NCBI GenBank assembly: GCA_900554215.1
Contig: USGG01000012.1
Coordinates: 1 to 39,330 of the forward strand
Direction: 5' to 3'
DNA length: 39,330 nucleotides
Origin: an uncultured Megasphaera sp.
Lineage (GTDB): Bacteria; Bacillota; Negativicutes; Veillonellales; Megasphaeraceae
Position 1 is the stretch's first letter. Each line of letters starts with the position of its first letter. The translations under genes were made by a program, and so were the position numbers. The notes under the pieces are model-generated. The model had not been told where the DNA came from, ran no database searches, and saw only the letters and a list, made by a program, of their open reading frames with translations. Shown piece after piece: positions 23,979 to 31,706 of this stretch.

Positions 23979-24413
23979 ATGAATATCACAAAACTATCAC
24001 AGGAACATGTTGAAGAATGTGTAGATTTATTTATGGACGTGTTCACCAAAGCTCCCTGGAATGATACATATAGTTCCAGAGAACAGGTAGTGAACTTTTT
24101 TCAAAATTACCTCGCCAATAATTATTTTGCGAGATATATTTTAAAAGAACAAACCAACATCATTGCGCTGAGCATAGGAATGAAAAAGCCGTGGATTAAC
24201 GGAATGGAATACTATATTGACCAGTTCTGTGTAAAATCAGAGTTACAGAGAAAAGGCATCGGAAGTCACTTTTTAAAATTGATTGAACGTGAAATACAAG
24301 CCGAAAAAATGAATGCAATGATACTGAATACCGAACGCGGGTTTCCCGCCGAGGACTTCTATCTAAAAAACGGCTTTCAATTAGTTAGCGGGCTTATTAC
24401 TTTTGTAAAATAG
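23979..24413 (+). CDS. GNAT-family N-acetyltransferase
   Basis: 144 residues, one GNAT domain. The acetyl-CoA pyrophosphate motif QRKGIGSHFLK is at 90-100, preceded by the usual beta strand (YYIDQFCVKSEL); NGF near the end is the last family block. The substrate is not evident. ATG 23979 is preferred, since the frame's earlier ATG at 23925 adds a Lys-rich stretch that looks like leader sequence; a TATAAT lies at 23943-23948. It is distinctly AT-richer than the left half of the window, as expected for transferred DNA. Confidence 0.75.
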   Translation: MNITKLSQEHVEECVDLFMDVFTKAPWNDTYSSREQVVNFFQNYLANNYFARYILKEQTNIIALSIGMKKPWINGMEYYIDQFCVKSELQRKGIGSHFLKLIEREIQAEKMNAMILNTERGFPAEDFYLKNGFQLVSGLITFVK

Positions 24414-24815
24414 AAATTGACATTTATTGGGCCAGACAATGAGAAAGAACTCGAACCTATTCATGCAAGAACGCTTAACGAACCAGCTTGCAGAGCGTAA
24501 CTTGACACGGAAGAAGCAGACTTTTCTCTAAATCCGCTTTAGATAGTAATGAAGAGGATAACTTTAAAAGACATCGGCCACTGTCAGAAACCAAAACGAT
24601 CATCTAAATGCCACTCCAGCCAGTCGCCGAGAAAATCACTACCCAAAAAGCGAACTGGAATAGAGGAAACTAGGAGAAGCTGTCAGACGAGAAAAAGAAG
24701 TGGCTGAAATGGATTGCACGGAAATCAGATTTACTAAAAAATCAAACCCTCAACGCGGGGGAAAATAAAACGGCAAAATGGAACTGATACTAAGTATAGA
24801 ATACGAGGTAAAAAG
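24414..24815 (+). other. 400-bp gap with short decayed coding-like fragments
   Basis: No complete gene. Short plus-strand segments read as protein (for example an MQERLTNQLAERNLTRKKQ-like helix near 24462 and a charged helix near 24680) but are broken by stops in every frame. They were not assigned. Confidence 0.4.
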
Positions 24816-25571
24816 ATGAAACAGATAAACTGTACCGCTGTTTTCTGGCATGGAGGAGAAAAAATCAATCTAAATGGCAAGAAACCGGATACAGTACAGT
24901 GTTTATCGGTTACAGGAGAAAAGAAAGTAAATGTATCTTTTCTTAGGGAATATCCGAATCTTGAGGAACTGACCTTAATGGAAAAATGTGAAGGCATAGA
25001 AGTTCTCACCGAGCTAACGCGGCTTCATACCCTGACGTTGTGGCTGTCTGCGCCTGTTTGCTGGGATGATGTTTCTCTCCCTAGTCTGCGTGTCCTCCAT
25101 TTGCATGGAGAAAAGAACGGCGACATCACGCCACTGCTTTCCAGCATCACCTATCTCCAGCTGGAGGAAATGCGGAAAACGGAAGATCTCACCCCTTTCT
25201 TGATTCCAGCAACTAAGCTCCAAAAACTTTATCTCCGCTCGCTGCCTGCCGTACAGGTTCTGCCGGAACTGTATAGCCTTCCTGACCTTTATGCCCTGAA
25301 ACTCTATGAACTACATAAACTAAAGGATCTATCCGCTCTCTCCCACAGCCACCTGCGCTACGTTGCCGCCTCACTGATTGCGGATAACTTGTCCGCCAAG
25401 GTGCTGGCAGATGCTGTAATGTCAATTCCCCATCTAGAAGGAGCCGCACTCCAACGGGTAGACCGCTCCGAGCGACGCTATGGCAGTATCCAAGAAGCCT
25501 TTGCTGCTGCGGGGAAGTCTGCACTGCTGCAGGAGGAAATCAGCAATTTGACCACATGGCTTTCTTTATAA
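24816..25571 (+). CDS. Leucine-rich repeat protein
   Basis: 251 residues without signal peptide or membrane helix. From about residue 45 to 200 there are irregular LRR units (LEELTLMEKCEGIEVLTEL, LHTLTLWL, LRVLHLHGE, ITYLQLEEM, LQKLYLRSL, LYALKLYELHKLKDL). Such cytoplasmic LRR proteins in gut Firmicutes are usually of unknown binding function. ATG 24816 is preceded by GAGG. It is isolated, in the AT-rich acquired stretch, and followed by a gap before kdpD. Confidence 0.7.
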   Translation: MKQINCTAVFWHGGEKINLNGKKPDTVQCLSVTGEKKVNVSFLREYPNLEELTLMEKCEGIEVLTELTRLHTLTLWLSAPVCWDDVSLPSLRVLHLHGEKNGDITPLLSSITYLQLEEMRKTEDLTPFLIPATKLQKLYLRSLPAVQVLPELYSLPDLYALKLYELHKLKDLSALSHSHLRYVAASLIADNLSAKVLADAVMSIPHLEGAALQRVDRSERRYGSIQEAFAAAGKSALLQEEISNLTTWLSL

Positions 25572-25927
25572 GAAAATTATAATGTCTCGTTCATAGAAGG
25601 CCAGCCGAGCCAGCCAACGGACAAGTAGTCTGAAAAGATATGTACGGCGCTGTTGCCGCCGATTCCTGCGTCACAGCGATTTCTTCGCAGGGCTATCAAA
25701 GCAGTACACCAAACCCTTTTCATAGTATTACTGCTTTATACGTTTATTTATATAGTCTTTCTGGTCTGCTTAATAACTTCATTCGAATAAAACCATGCGG
25801 ATTCGTTTATGTATTGATAGGCTCATTTTTATACAATCTTAATACGCTCATCGGCTTCTTTACGCCGCAGTAAGTTCATCTGTGATACAATAATATAATA
25901 ATCATAATAAGTATCATGAATCGGGTG
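25572..25927 (+). other. Regulatory gap upstream of kdpDE
   Basis: About 350 nt without a credible gene; a 77-codon frame at 25640 has no ribosome binding site and odd composition. It holds the candidate KdpE box (25828-25843), a TATAAT at 25894-25899, and an inverted repeat TGATAC (25883-25888)/GTATCA (25910-25915) just before the kdpD start. Confidence 0.5.
25828..25843 (+). promoter_or_regulatory. Candidate KdpE operator upstream of kdpDE
   Basis: The 16-mer TTTATACAATCTTAAT ends 85 nt before the kdpD ATG and about 50 nt before a TATAAT. It matches 15 of 16 bases of the element upstream of kdpFABC (38530-38545), which lies at the same distance from its first start codon. KdpE operators in other bacteria are T-rich sites upstream of kdp promoters. 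Confidence 0.6.
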
Positions 25928-25928
25928 A

Positions 25929-28604
25929 ATGATATTGGAACCATCAACTTATCCGGAGCTGCATTACCAGCCCAAACAGGGAAAACTGAAAATCTTCTTT
26001 GGCTATGCTGCCGGCGTCGGCAAAACATATGCTATGCTAAAAGCAGCCCATCGAGCCAAGCAACAGGGGTTCGATGTCGTCGTTGGATACATTGAGCGGC
26101 ATACACGCCCCGACACGTTAGCGCTTGTAGAAGGCCTGGAGCAGATTTCCAACAAACTCATCGATTACAAAGGAATTACCTTAAAGGAATTCGACCTAGA
26201 CGAAGCACTTGCACGACACCCGCAAATACTTCTCGTCGACGAGCTGGCTCACAGCAATGCGCCAGGATGCCGCCATGCCAAGCGGTATCAAGATGTAGAA
26301 GAATTGCTCCGCAGCGGTATCGACGTGTATACGACAGTAAACGTCCAGCATTTAGAATCCCTTCACGACTTAGTAGACTCCATCACACAAGTTGCGGTCA
26401 GCGAACGCATTCCTGACTCGGTTTTCGATTCAGCAGACCAAGTTGAACTTGTCGATATCGAACCGGATGATCTCATCGCACGACTTCAGTCAGGCAAGGT
26501 CTACCAACACCAGCAGGCAGCCCGTGCATTAACCCATTTCTTCACAAAAGACAACTTAATTGCATTACGGGAAATTGCCTTGCGCCGCACAGCCGACCGC
26601 TTGAGCCGTAAAGCCCAACAATCAGGAAATAAGACAGCTGCAAAAGCTGGTGAACACATCTTGATCTGCTTGTCCGGCGCGCCATCAAATGCCAAAGTAA
26701 TCCGTACGGCAGCCCGTATGTCTGAAGCGTTCCACAGCGGATTTACAGCGCTTTTCGTCGAAACATCGGAAACTAAAGAGCTGACAGGAAACAGCTTAAA
26801 ACGCCTGCGCGACAATATACGTCTGGCAGAGCAGCTTGGCGCGCAGATTACGACTGTTTACGGCGAAGATCCGGCAGAGCAAATTGCCGAATATGCCAAA
26901 CGCAGCGGCATCACAAAAATCGTACTTGGAAGGACAAATCATCGGGCAGGAACATTTTTTAAAAATAAGACGTTGATAGACAAGCTCACCGATATGGCCG
27001 GCGACATTGATATTTATATTATCCCAGACTCACAGCCGCTGTACAAGAAAAAATTTTCCCTCTTTCGCCAGCAAGCCCCTGTCTTTCGCTGGAAGGATTT
27101 TTTAAAAACCTTAACCGGTACTGCAGCTGCAACATTAATCAGTTTGGCCTTTTATACACTTGGGTTCAGAGAAGCTAATATCATTATTGTATACCTCCTA
27201 GGCGTCCTGCTGACAGCTATATGGACCCGCGGGCGGTTATACGGTGCACTTGCATCGCTTTTCAGCGTATTCGCCTTTAACTTTTTTTTCACAGAACCCC
27301 GCTTTACATTTGTCGTAACAGATCATGACTATCCGATTACCTTCTGCATCATGCTTATTGCCAGCATGATTTCCTGCACGTTAGCAACGCGCGTAAAAAA
27401 ACAAGCGCGCTTGTCGGCGCAAAAGGCATATGCCATGGAGCTGCTCATCAACAGCAATCAAAAACTGCAGCAAGGACAGGACGAGCAGGATATTATACAA
27501 ATCGCTGCCGAACAGCTTGTAGCATTATTGAACCGCCCGATCTTGTACGCTTTAGCCGGCAAAAATCGGGAACTTGAATTCCATGCCGTACCACTATCGG
27601 AAGCAAGTAAACTCATCGGTACCATGACGACAACTGAACGGGCCGTCGCCGACTGGGTCGTCAAAAACAACAAACATGCCGGTGCAACTACATCTACCCT
27701 GTCTCACGCCCGCAACCTGTATTTATCAGTCCGCGGTAATCAAGAGGTCATGGGCGTCATAGCCATTCCGTCACAGTACTATCCATCTCTTGACGTATTT
27801 GAAAAAAATCTCATGATTTCCATATTAAACGAATGCGGGTTAATTCTGGAACGGCGGCGTTTGCGTGAGGAAAAACAGCAAATCGAAATGGAAACACAGC
27901 GTGAGCGGCTTCGTGCCAATCTGCTTCGCGCCATTTCCCATGACCTGCGCACGCCATTGACAAGCATCAGCGGCAACGCCGGAATCTTAATGGAAAAAAG
28001 CATCGCGCTGGACGAAAAGAAAAAGCGGGATATATACACTTCCATGTACGACGATGCCATGTGGCTCGTCAACCTGACAGAAAACTTATTGTCCATTACG
28101 CGCATCGAAAATGGCACGATGAATTTGCAAACAAATGCCGAACTCATTGACGACGTATTCCGCGAAGCACTGTCTCACATAGACCGTAAAGCCTCGGAAC
28201 ATCATATTTCCATAGATCTGGAAGACGAACTGCTCATGGTCAACATAGACGCACGGCTTATCGTGCAAGTCATTATCAACATCGTAAACAACGCTGTCAA
28301 ATACACCCCTTCTGGTTCCCATATCTGTTTATCGGCAAAGAAACAAGAATCCATGGCCTGTATCTGTATCAGCGACGACGGTCCGGGTATTTCCGAAGAA
28401 GCCAAACATCATCTGTTCGATATGTTTTATACTGCTGGCATCGGCAAAGCCGACAGTCGGCGCGGTCTGGGCTTAGGTCTCAGCTTATGCAAGTCTATTA
28501 TTGAAGCTCATGGCGGTACTATTTCCGTTTATGACAATACACCGCACGGCGCATCCTTTGTATTTACATTACCGTTAGAGGAAGTGAACTTACACCATGT
28601 ATAA
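25929..28604 (+). CDS. kdpD: Osmosensitive K+ channel sensor histidine kinase KdpD
   Basis: 891 residues, full length. Order: N-terminal KdpD domain with Walker-type GYAAGVGKT (25-33) and LLVDELAHSN; a universal-stress-protein domain (about 243-366); DUF4118 with four membrane helices (about 395-485); a GAF domain (about 505-635); HisKA with phospho-His671 in RAISHDLRTP; and an HATPase domain (IVNNAVKYTP, DDGPGIS, RGLGLGLSLC). It senses K+ limitation and controls KdpE phosphorylation. Start is ATG 25929, but GGGTGA is almost adjacent; TTG 25935, two codons later, has better spacing. It overlaps kdpE by 8 nt. Confidence 0.95.
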   Translation: MILEPSTYPELHYQPKQGKLKIFFGYAAGVGKTYAMLKAAHRAKQQGFDVVVGYIERHTRPDTLALVEGLEQISNKLIDYKGITLKEFDLDEALARHPQILLVDELAHSNAPGCRHAKRYQDVEELLRSGIDVYTTVNVQHLESLHDLVDSITQVAVSERIPDSVFDSADQVELVDIEPDDLIARLQSGKVYQHQQAARALTHFFTKDNLIALREIALRRTADRLSRKAQQSGNKTAAKAGEHILICLSGAPSNAKVIRTAARMSEAFHSGFTALFVETSETKELTGNSLKRLRDNIRLAEQLGAQITTVYGEDPAEQIAEYAKRSGITKIVLGRTNHRAGTFFKNKTLIDKLTDMAGDIDIYIIPDSQPLYKKKFSLFRQQAPVFRWKDFLKTLTGTAAATLISLAFYTLGFREANIIIVYLLGVLLTAIWTRGRLYGALASLFSVFAFNFFFTEPRFTFVVTDHDYPITFCIMLIASMISCTLATRVKKQARLSAQKAYAMELLINSNQKLQQGQDEQDIIQIAAEQLVALLNRPILYALAGKNRELEFHAVPLSEASKLIGTMTTTERAVADWVVKNNKHAGATTSTLSHARNLYLSVRGNQEVMGVIAIPSQYYPSLDVFEKNLMISILNECGLILERRRLREEKQQIEMETQRERLRANLLRAISHDLRTPLTSISGNAGILMEKSIALDEKKKRDIYTSMYDDAMWLVNLTENLLSITRIENGTMNLQTNAELIDDVFREALSHIDRKASEHHISIDLEDELLMVNIDARLIVQVIINIVNNAVKYTPSGSHICLSAKKQESMACICISDDGPGISEEAKHHLFDMFYTAGIGKADSRRGLGLGLSLCKSIIEAHGGTISVYDNTPHGASFVFTLPLEEVNLHHV

Positions 28605-29292
28605 GCCGAAAATACTCATTGTAGAAGACGATCCAGCCATTACCAATCTTCTGCGGACGACGCTGGATACGCAGGAATATCAGTATCATACAGCAAAGAA
28701 TGGCGCCGGCGCATTGCTTGAAGCCGTATCTTACAATGCCGATGTCATCATACTCGATCTAGGCCTTCCTGATATGGACGGCGTCGATATTATTCACAAA
28801 ATCCGCACGTGGAGCAGCGTGCCTATTATCGTCGTAAGCGCCCGCAGCGAAGATGCCGATAAAGTCAGCGCACTCGACGCCGGCGCCGATGACTATCTGA
28901 CGAAACCCTTTAGCATTGACGAGCTGCTGGCCCGGCTGCGCGTAGCCCTGCGCCGGAGCCGGTCAGATGAGACGGCCCCGCAGGGCGAATCGGTTTATCA
29001 CAACGGCGAGCTGTCTATTGACTATGCCGCCGGCTGCGCCTATTTAAACGGCGAAGAACTTCATCTGACGCCTATTGAGTATAAGCTTTTATGCGTACTG
29101 GCAAAAAACACGGGCAAAGTCCTGACGCATAATTACATTTTAAAAGAAGTCTGGGGTAGTGCATGGGCTTCTGATATGCCGTCGCTGCGCGTATTTATGG
29201 CAACGCTGCGAAAAAAAATTGAGAAAAAACCATCATCGCCTCAATATATTCAAACTCACATCGGCATAGGCTACCGTATGATACGAAAATAA
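28597..29292 (+). CDS. kdpE: Response regulator KdpE
   Basis: 231 residues, OmpR/PhoB type. The receiver domain (about 4-118) has the acidic pair Asp11/Asp12, phospho-acceptor Asp54 (ILDLGLPDMDG) and Lys in LTKPF. The winged-helix DNA-binding domain (about 130-229) ends with GIGYRM. It activates kdpFABC. It overlaps kdpD by 8 nt and ends before a perfect terminator hairpin. The likely operators are the paired 16-mers described at 25828 and 38530. Confidence 0.95.
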   Translation: MYKPKILIVEDDPAITNLLRTTLDTQEYQYHTAKNGAGALLEAVSYNADVIILDLGLPDMDGVDIIHKIRTWSSVPIIVVSARSEDADKVSALDAGADDYLTKPFSIDELLARLRVALRRSRSDETAPQGESVYHNGELSIDYAAGCAYLNGEELHLTPIEYKLLCVLAKNTGKVLTHNYILKEVWGSAWASDMPSLRVFMATLRKKIEKKPSSPQYIQTHIGIGYRMIRK

Positions 29293-29366
29293 AGGATTTT
29301 CTGAACAATAACGGACCTTTGTCAAGTGATTGAAGTTCCTCTACGTCGGTAGACTGGATTCCTTCC

Positions 29367-29403
29367 AACCCGTATGCAGCGCAAACGCTGCATACGGGTT
29401 TCT
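29367..29403 (+). terminator. Terminator of kdpDE
   Basis: Perfect 15-bp inverted repeat AACCCGTATGCAGCG (29367-29381)/CGCTGCATACGGGTT (29386-29400) with a CAAA loop, then TTTCT-type tail. It lies 75 nt after the kdpE stop. The T tract is short but the stem is very stable. Confidence 0.7.
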
Positions 29404-29687
29404 CTGCATATTCAACAGCCTGTAACGACCGCCCTTTACCGTAGATGCCGTTCAATAAGACAAGCGTTCCTGAAGGTACACCTACTCATCTGCCGTAAAT
29501 GTATGGCAGAATCTGTTTATTTCATTTGAAACATCGTTTTTTCTTGGTAAATACTGACTATCCCCTCCATACCAAATCGGACGATATAAAAACCAGTTTC
29601 CTAGGATAACAGTATTTGAGAACACCCTAGATACGACTTTATGAAATAGATTCGCCTCTCCATGAACACCCAGCGTACCCGGTTTTG

Positions 29688-30122
29688 CTATCTTCGAAGG
29701 GAAAAATGGAAATACGTAATGTCATCCAGTGTACTTCTATAAGGCGATTCATAGGCATTGCCTTTGAACTCATCCAATGCCAATAACCGCAGCAGTGTCA
29801 GCGGCTTATCATATTGAAGGCGGTCAAAATAGCTGAGTACCGCAGAACCGAACACCTGGCAGCGAGCCGCCATCAAGGTAACGCGCTAGCGCTCTCTGTC
29901 CTCCTAAAAAATCGACAGCGGTATTTGCTGGCTGCGGCGATGATCCAGCTGCACAAACCGTTTACGAAACGCATGCACGGGAAGACTATGAACCATGACA
30001 AGGAACACAGATTGCCGGCAGTAATCCCTGGCAAACGACATGCACGTATAGCAATGGAAGCAGAACGGTTCTTTCTTTGAGATGGACAGATGAAGATTCT
30101 GCTGATCTTCTAATCGTTCCAA
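29688..30122 (-). mobile_element. ISL3-family transposase relic
   Basis: Two reverse-strand pieces in different frames read like an ISL3 transposase. The first, encoded from 30122 down, has FCFHCYTCMSFARDYCRQS, resembling the zinc-ribbon region (CPxCG...VHDYRxQ). The second, from 29876 down, has LLRLLALDEFKGNA, the conserved DEFKG stretch with a catalytic Asp. A stop after LSIF (29904) and frame changes show it is inactive. Terminal inverted repeats were not identified. Confidence 0.6.
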
Positions 30123-30278
30123 TGAATTACCTGAACCGCTTTGAAAGAGTCCATCTTCCTTTCGATTAGGTTTAGCGGCTCTAACAGCAACAGGAGAATA
30201 CTGTGTACGTCCATTCTGTCTGTAAAGATGGGATAATTAAGACATATAAGACATTTATTATAGAACTACAATAAAATG

Positions 30279-30323
30279 ACCCCTCACTTAGTATCCAGTA
30301 CAGATATCAAGTGAGGGGTTGTT
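30279..30323. terminator. Hairpin, probable terminator
   Basis: Perfect 11-bp inverted repeat ACCCCTCACTT (30279-30289)/AAGTGAGGGGT (30309-30319) with a 19-nt loop that can itself pair. Tails are T-rich but interrupted on both strands (TTGTT on plus, CATTTT on minus). It lies between the two transposase relics; what it terminates is unclear. Confidence 0.45.
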
Positions 30324-30339
30324 ATACTTGCCTGTTGCA

Positions 30340-30720
30340 ACGCTGCAATCTCATAGGAATTACGCAAAAATACGCAAAACAGTATCTATATGCCCGCAGC
30401 ATTCTTGTACAACACGGAATTCCGGAAAAATTGCTAGCCGTCTACAGCGAAAACATCACAAGTCTATCATTGATTATAATACGATTTATCGGACAATCCA
30501 GGCCGAAGTATGGGACAAGAAGCTATCATCACAGCATCCGCTTCAAGCTGCGGCATTGCAGAAAATCCCAAAATCTCTATTATATCCAATCGCACCAATA
30601 GTTGGAGCTCTTATAATAGTTCTGAACACCTGCCTGGGACTGCTGCCAGAATATCTCCGCAGCAAGCCTGTTGCAGAAGCATTCCTCTGCTTTTGGGTCA
30701 TGCAAGTTTTTAGAACACAG
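30340..30720 (+). mobile_element. IS30-family transposase relic
   Basis: Plus-strand pieces in several frames follow the IS30 transposase order. NSGKIASRLQRKHHKSI then DYNTIYRTIQAE corresponds to the family's SPEQIAGRL...SYNTIYRAI; SIRFKLRHCRKSQN corresponds to RKLRHKGK; and ISIISNRTN corresponds to ISNR before the DDE core. At least two frameshifts separate these and the catalytic part is missing. No terminal repeats were seen. Confidence 0.55.
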
Positions 30721-30848
30721 AACACTATATAAATCTATGAATACTAAAAAAGTTGCATGTTGTTTGACAATTCACACAAAAAATACATTTAATAATCTCG
30801 TTTTTTGTCAGGAACCTCATGTACCATCTCTGCAGTGATTGCCTGCAG

Positions 30849-31196
30849 TTAATACCGCATTGCCTGCACATCAAACACAAAGACAATAACGCCGCCGCAG
30901 CGGACTGATACAGGTACAACCGCAGGAAAAATACTGCTGTGACCGACAAGAATAGGGCTAACAAATTCATCTGTCGCTCTTTCCCCAGCGCAAGACTTTA
31001 ATATTTCCAGTGCATCGTCCAGCCGGTGCTCAGGCAAAGCCATCATGAGCGTCACACTACGGCGTTTTAGAAAACCGCCGCTAGTATGAAGGACCGTAAC
31101 ATAGAAATCCTTTTCGTTCAGCGTACGTACTGTATCTTCATAATCATCTCCCTGTAAAATAGCTAATACCATTTTATTACATTCATGAATATCCAT
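30849..31196 (-). CDS. PII-like protein of the c-di-AMP receptor family (PstA/DarA, DUF970)
   Basis: 115 residues, close to the 109 of Staphylococcus PstA. It follows the family along its length: MVLAILQGDDYEDTVRTLNE, then HTSGGFLKRRSVTLMMAL, GERATDEFVSPIL, and a C-terminal GGVIVFVFDV. The SGGFL loop that frames the ligand pocket is kept, but some positions used for c-di-AMP contact in PstA appear changed (the Arg before the conserved Thr reads Tyr, and the Asn after GGFL reads Ser), so ligand specificity is not certain. It is coupled to the macro-domain gene: 2 nt separate stop and ATG, with AAAGGAG inside the preceding gene. It is the last gene of an operon with an antiporter. Confidence 0.8.
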   Translation of the reverse strand: MDIHECNKMVLAILQGDDYEDTVRTLNEKDFYVTVLHTSGGFLKRRSVTLMMALPEHRLDDALEILKSCAGERATDEFVSPILVGHSSIFPAVVPVSVRCGGVIVFVFDVQAMRY

Positions 31197-31198
31197 AC

Positions 31199-31696
31199 TT
31201 AGCTCCTTTCTACAATTCGGGCCATTTCATAAATCCCCTGAGTGTACAATACTAATAAGACATCTATTTGAGGATATATTTCTTCAAAGCGGCGGATCTC
31301 CCTGACAGCAATTTTCAAGGCTTCATATCGCGGCATGTGAAAATCTCCAGAAAACATAAACGGTACTGCAACGCTGCTGCACTGATATATCGCCGCTTTT
31401 CGTAGTGCATTAAAGTAACAGTCAGCAAAAAGTAATGCTTCATTGCGCCGCCCTCGAAAACCTCCTGCACCGGCAACATGAATAATATACTTACAAGGCA
31501 ATCCATACGATTTCGTAACAACGGCTCTTCCAATAGGACAATGGCCTAAACGGCGACAAGGTTCCGTCAACGCTTCTGTATCCGCCGCAGAAAAAACCGC
31601 TTCACAAATACCGTGATAGGGTTGTAAATCAGATGAAGCAGCATTGACGATGGCATCAGCCTGTACTTTCGTAATATCTCCACAAACCAATTGCAT
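31199..31696 (-). CDS. Macro-domain protein (ADP-ribose-binding type)
   Basis: 165 residues, one macro domain. The opening GDITKVQADAIVNAA is canonical and GICEAVFSAAD and CKYIIHVAGAGG match the phosphate-binding segments. The usual NAAN and following Gly-rich loop (LGGGG) are changed to NAASSDLQPYH, which may alter catalysis or ligand choice. Macro domains bind or hydrolyse ADP-ribose and its derivatives. ATG 31696 is 6 nt from GAGGTG; the upstream GTG 31705 overlaps that site. It is translationally linked to nhaC upstream and the PII-like gene downstream. Confidence 0.8.
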   Translation of the reverse strand: MQLVCGDITKVQADAIVNAASSDLQPYHGICEAVFSAADTEALTEPCRRLGHCPIGRAVVTKSYGLPCKYIIHVAGAGGFRGRRNEALLFADCYFNALRKAAIYQCSSVAVPFMFSGDFHMPRYEALKIAVREIRRFEEIYPQIDVLLVLYTQGIYEMARIVERS

Positions 31697-31706
31697 TTCT
31701 TTCACC

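Noticed and set aside
24734..25009. 91-codon frame opposite the LRR gene
   Set aside because: Antisense to convincing leucine repeats, with no start signal.
25640..25873. 77-codon frame upstream of kdpD
   Set aside because: No ribosome binding site, and it covers the likely KdpE operator; read as regulatory DNA instead.
29293..30848. Search for an intact insertion sequence
   Set aside because: Transposase-like segments are frameshifted and no matching terminal inverted repeats were found, so only relics are listed.
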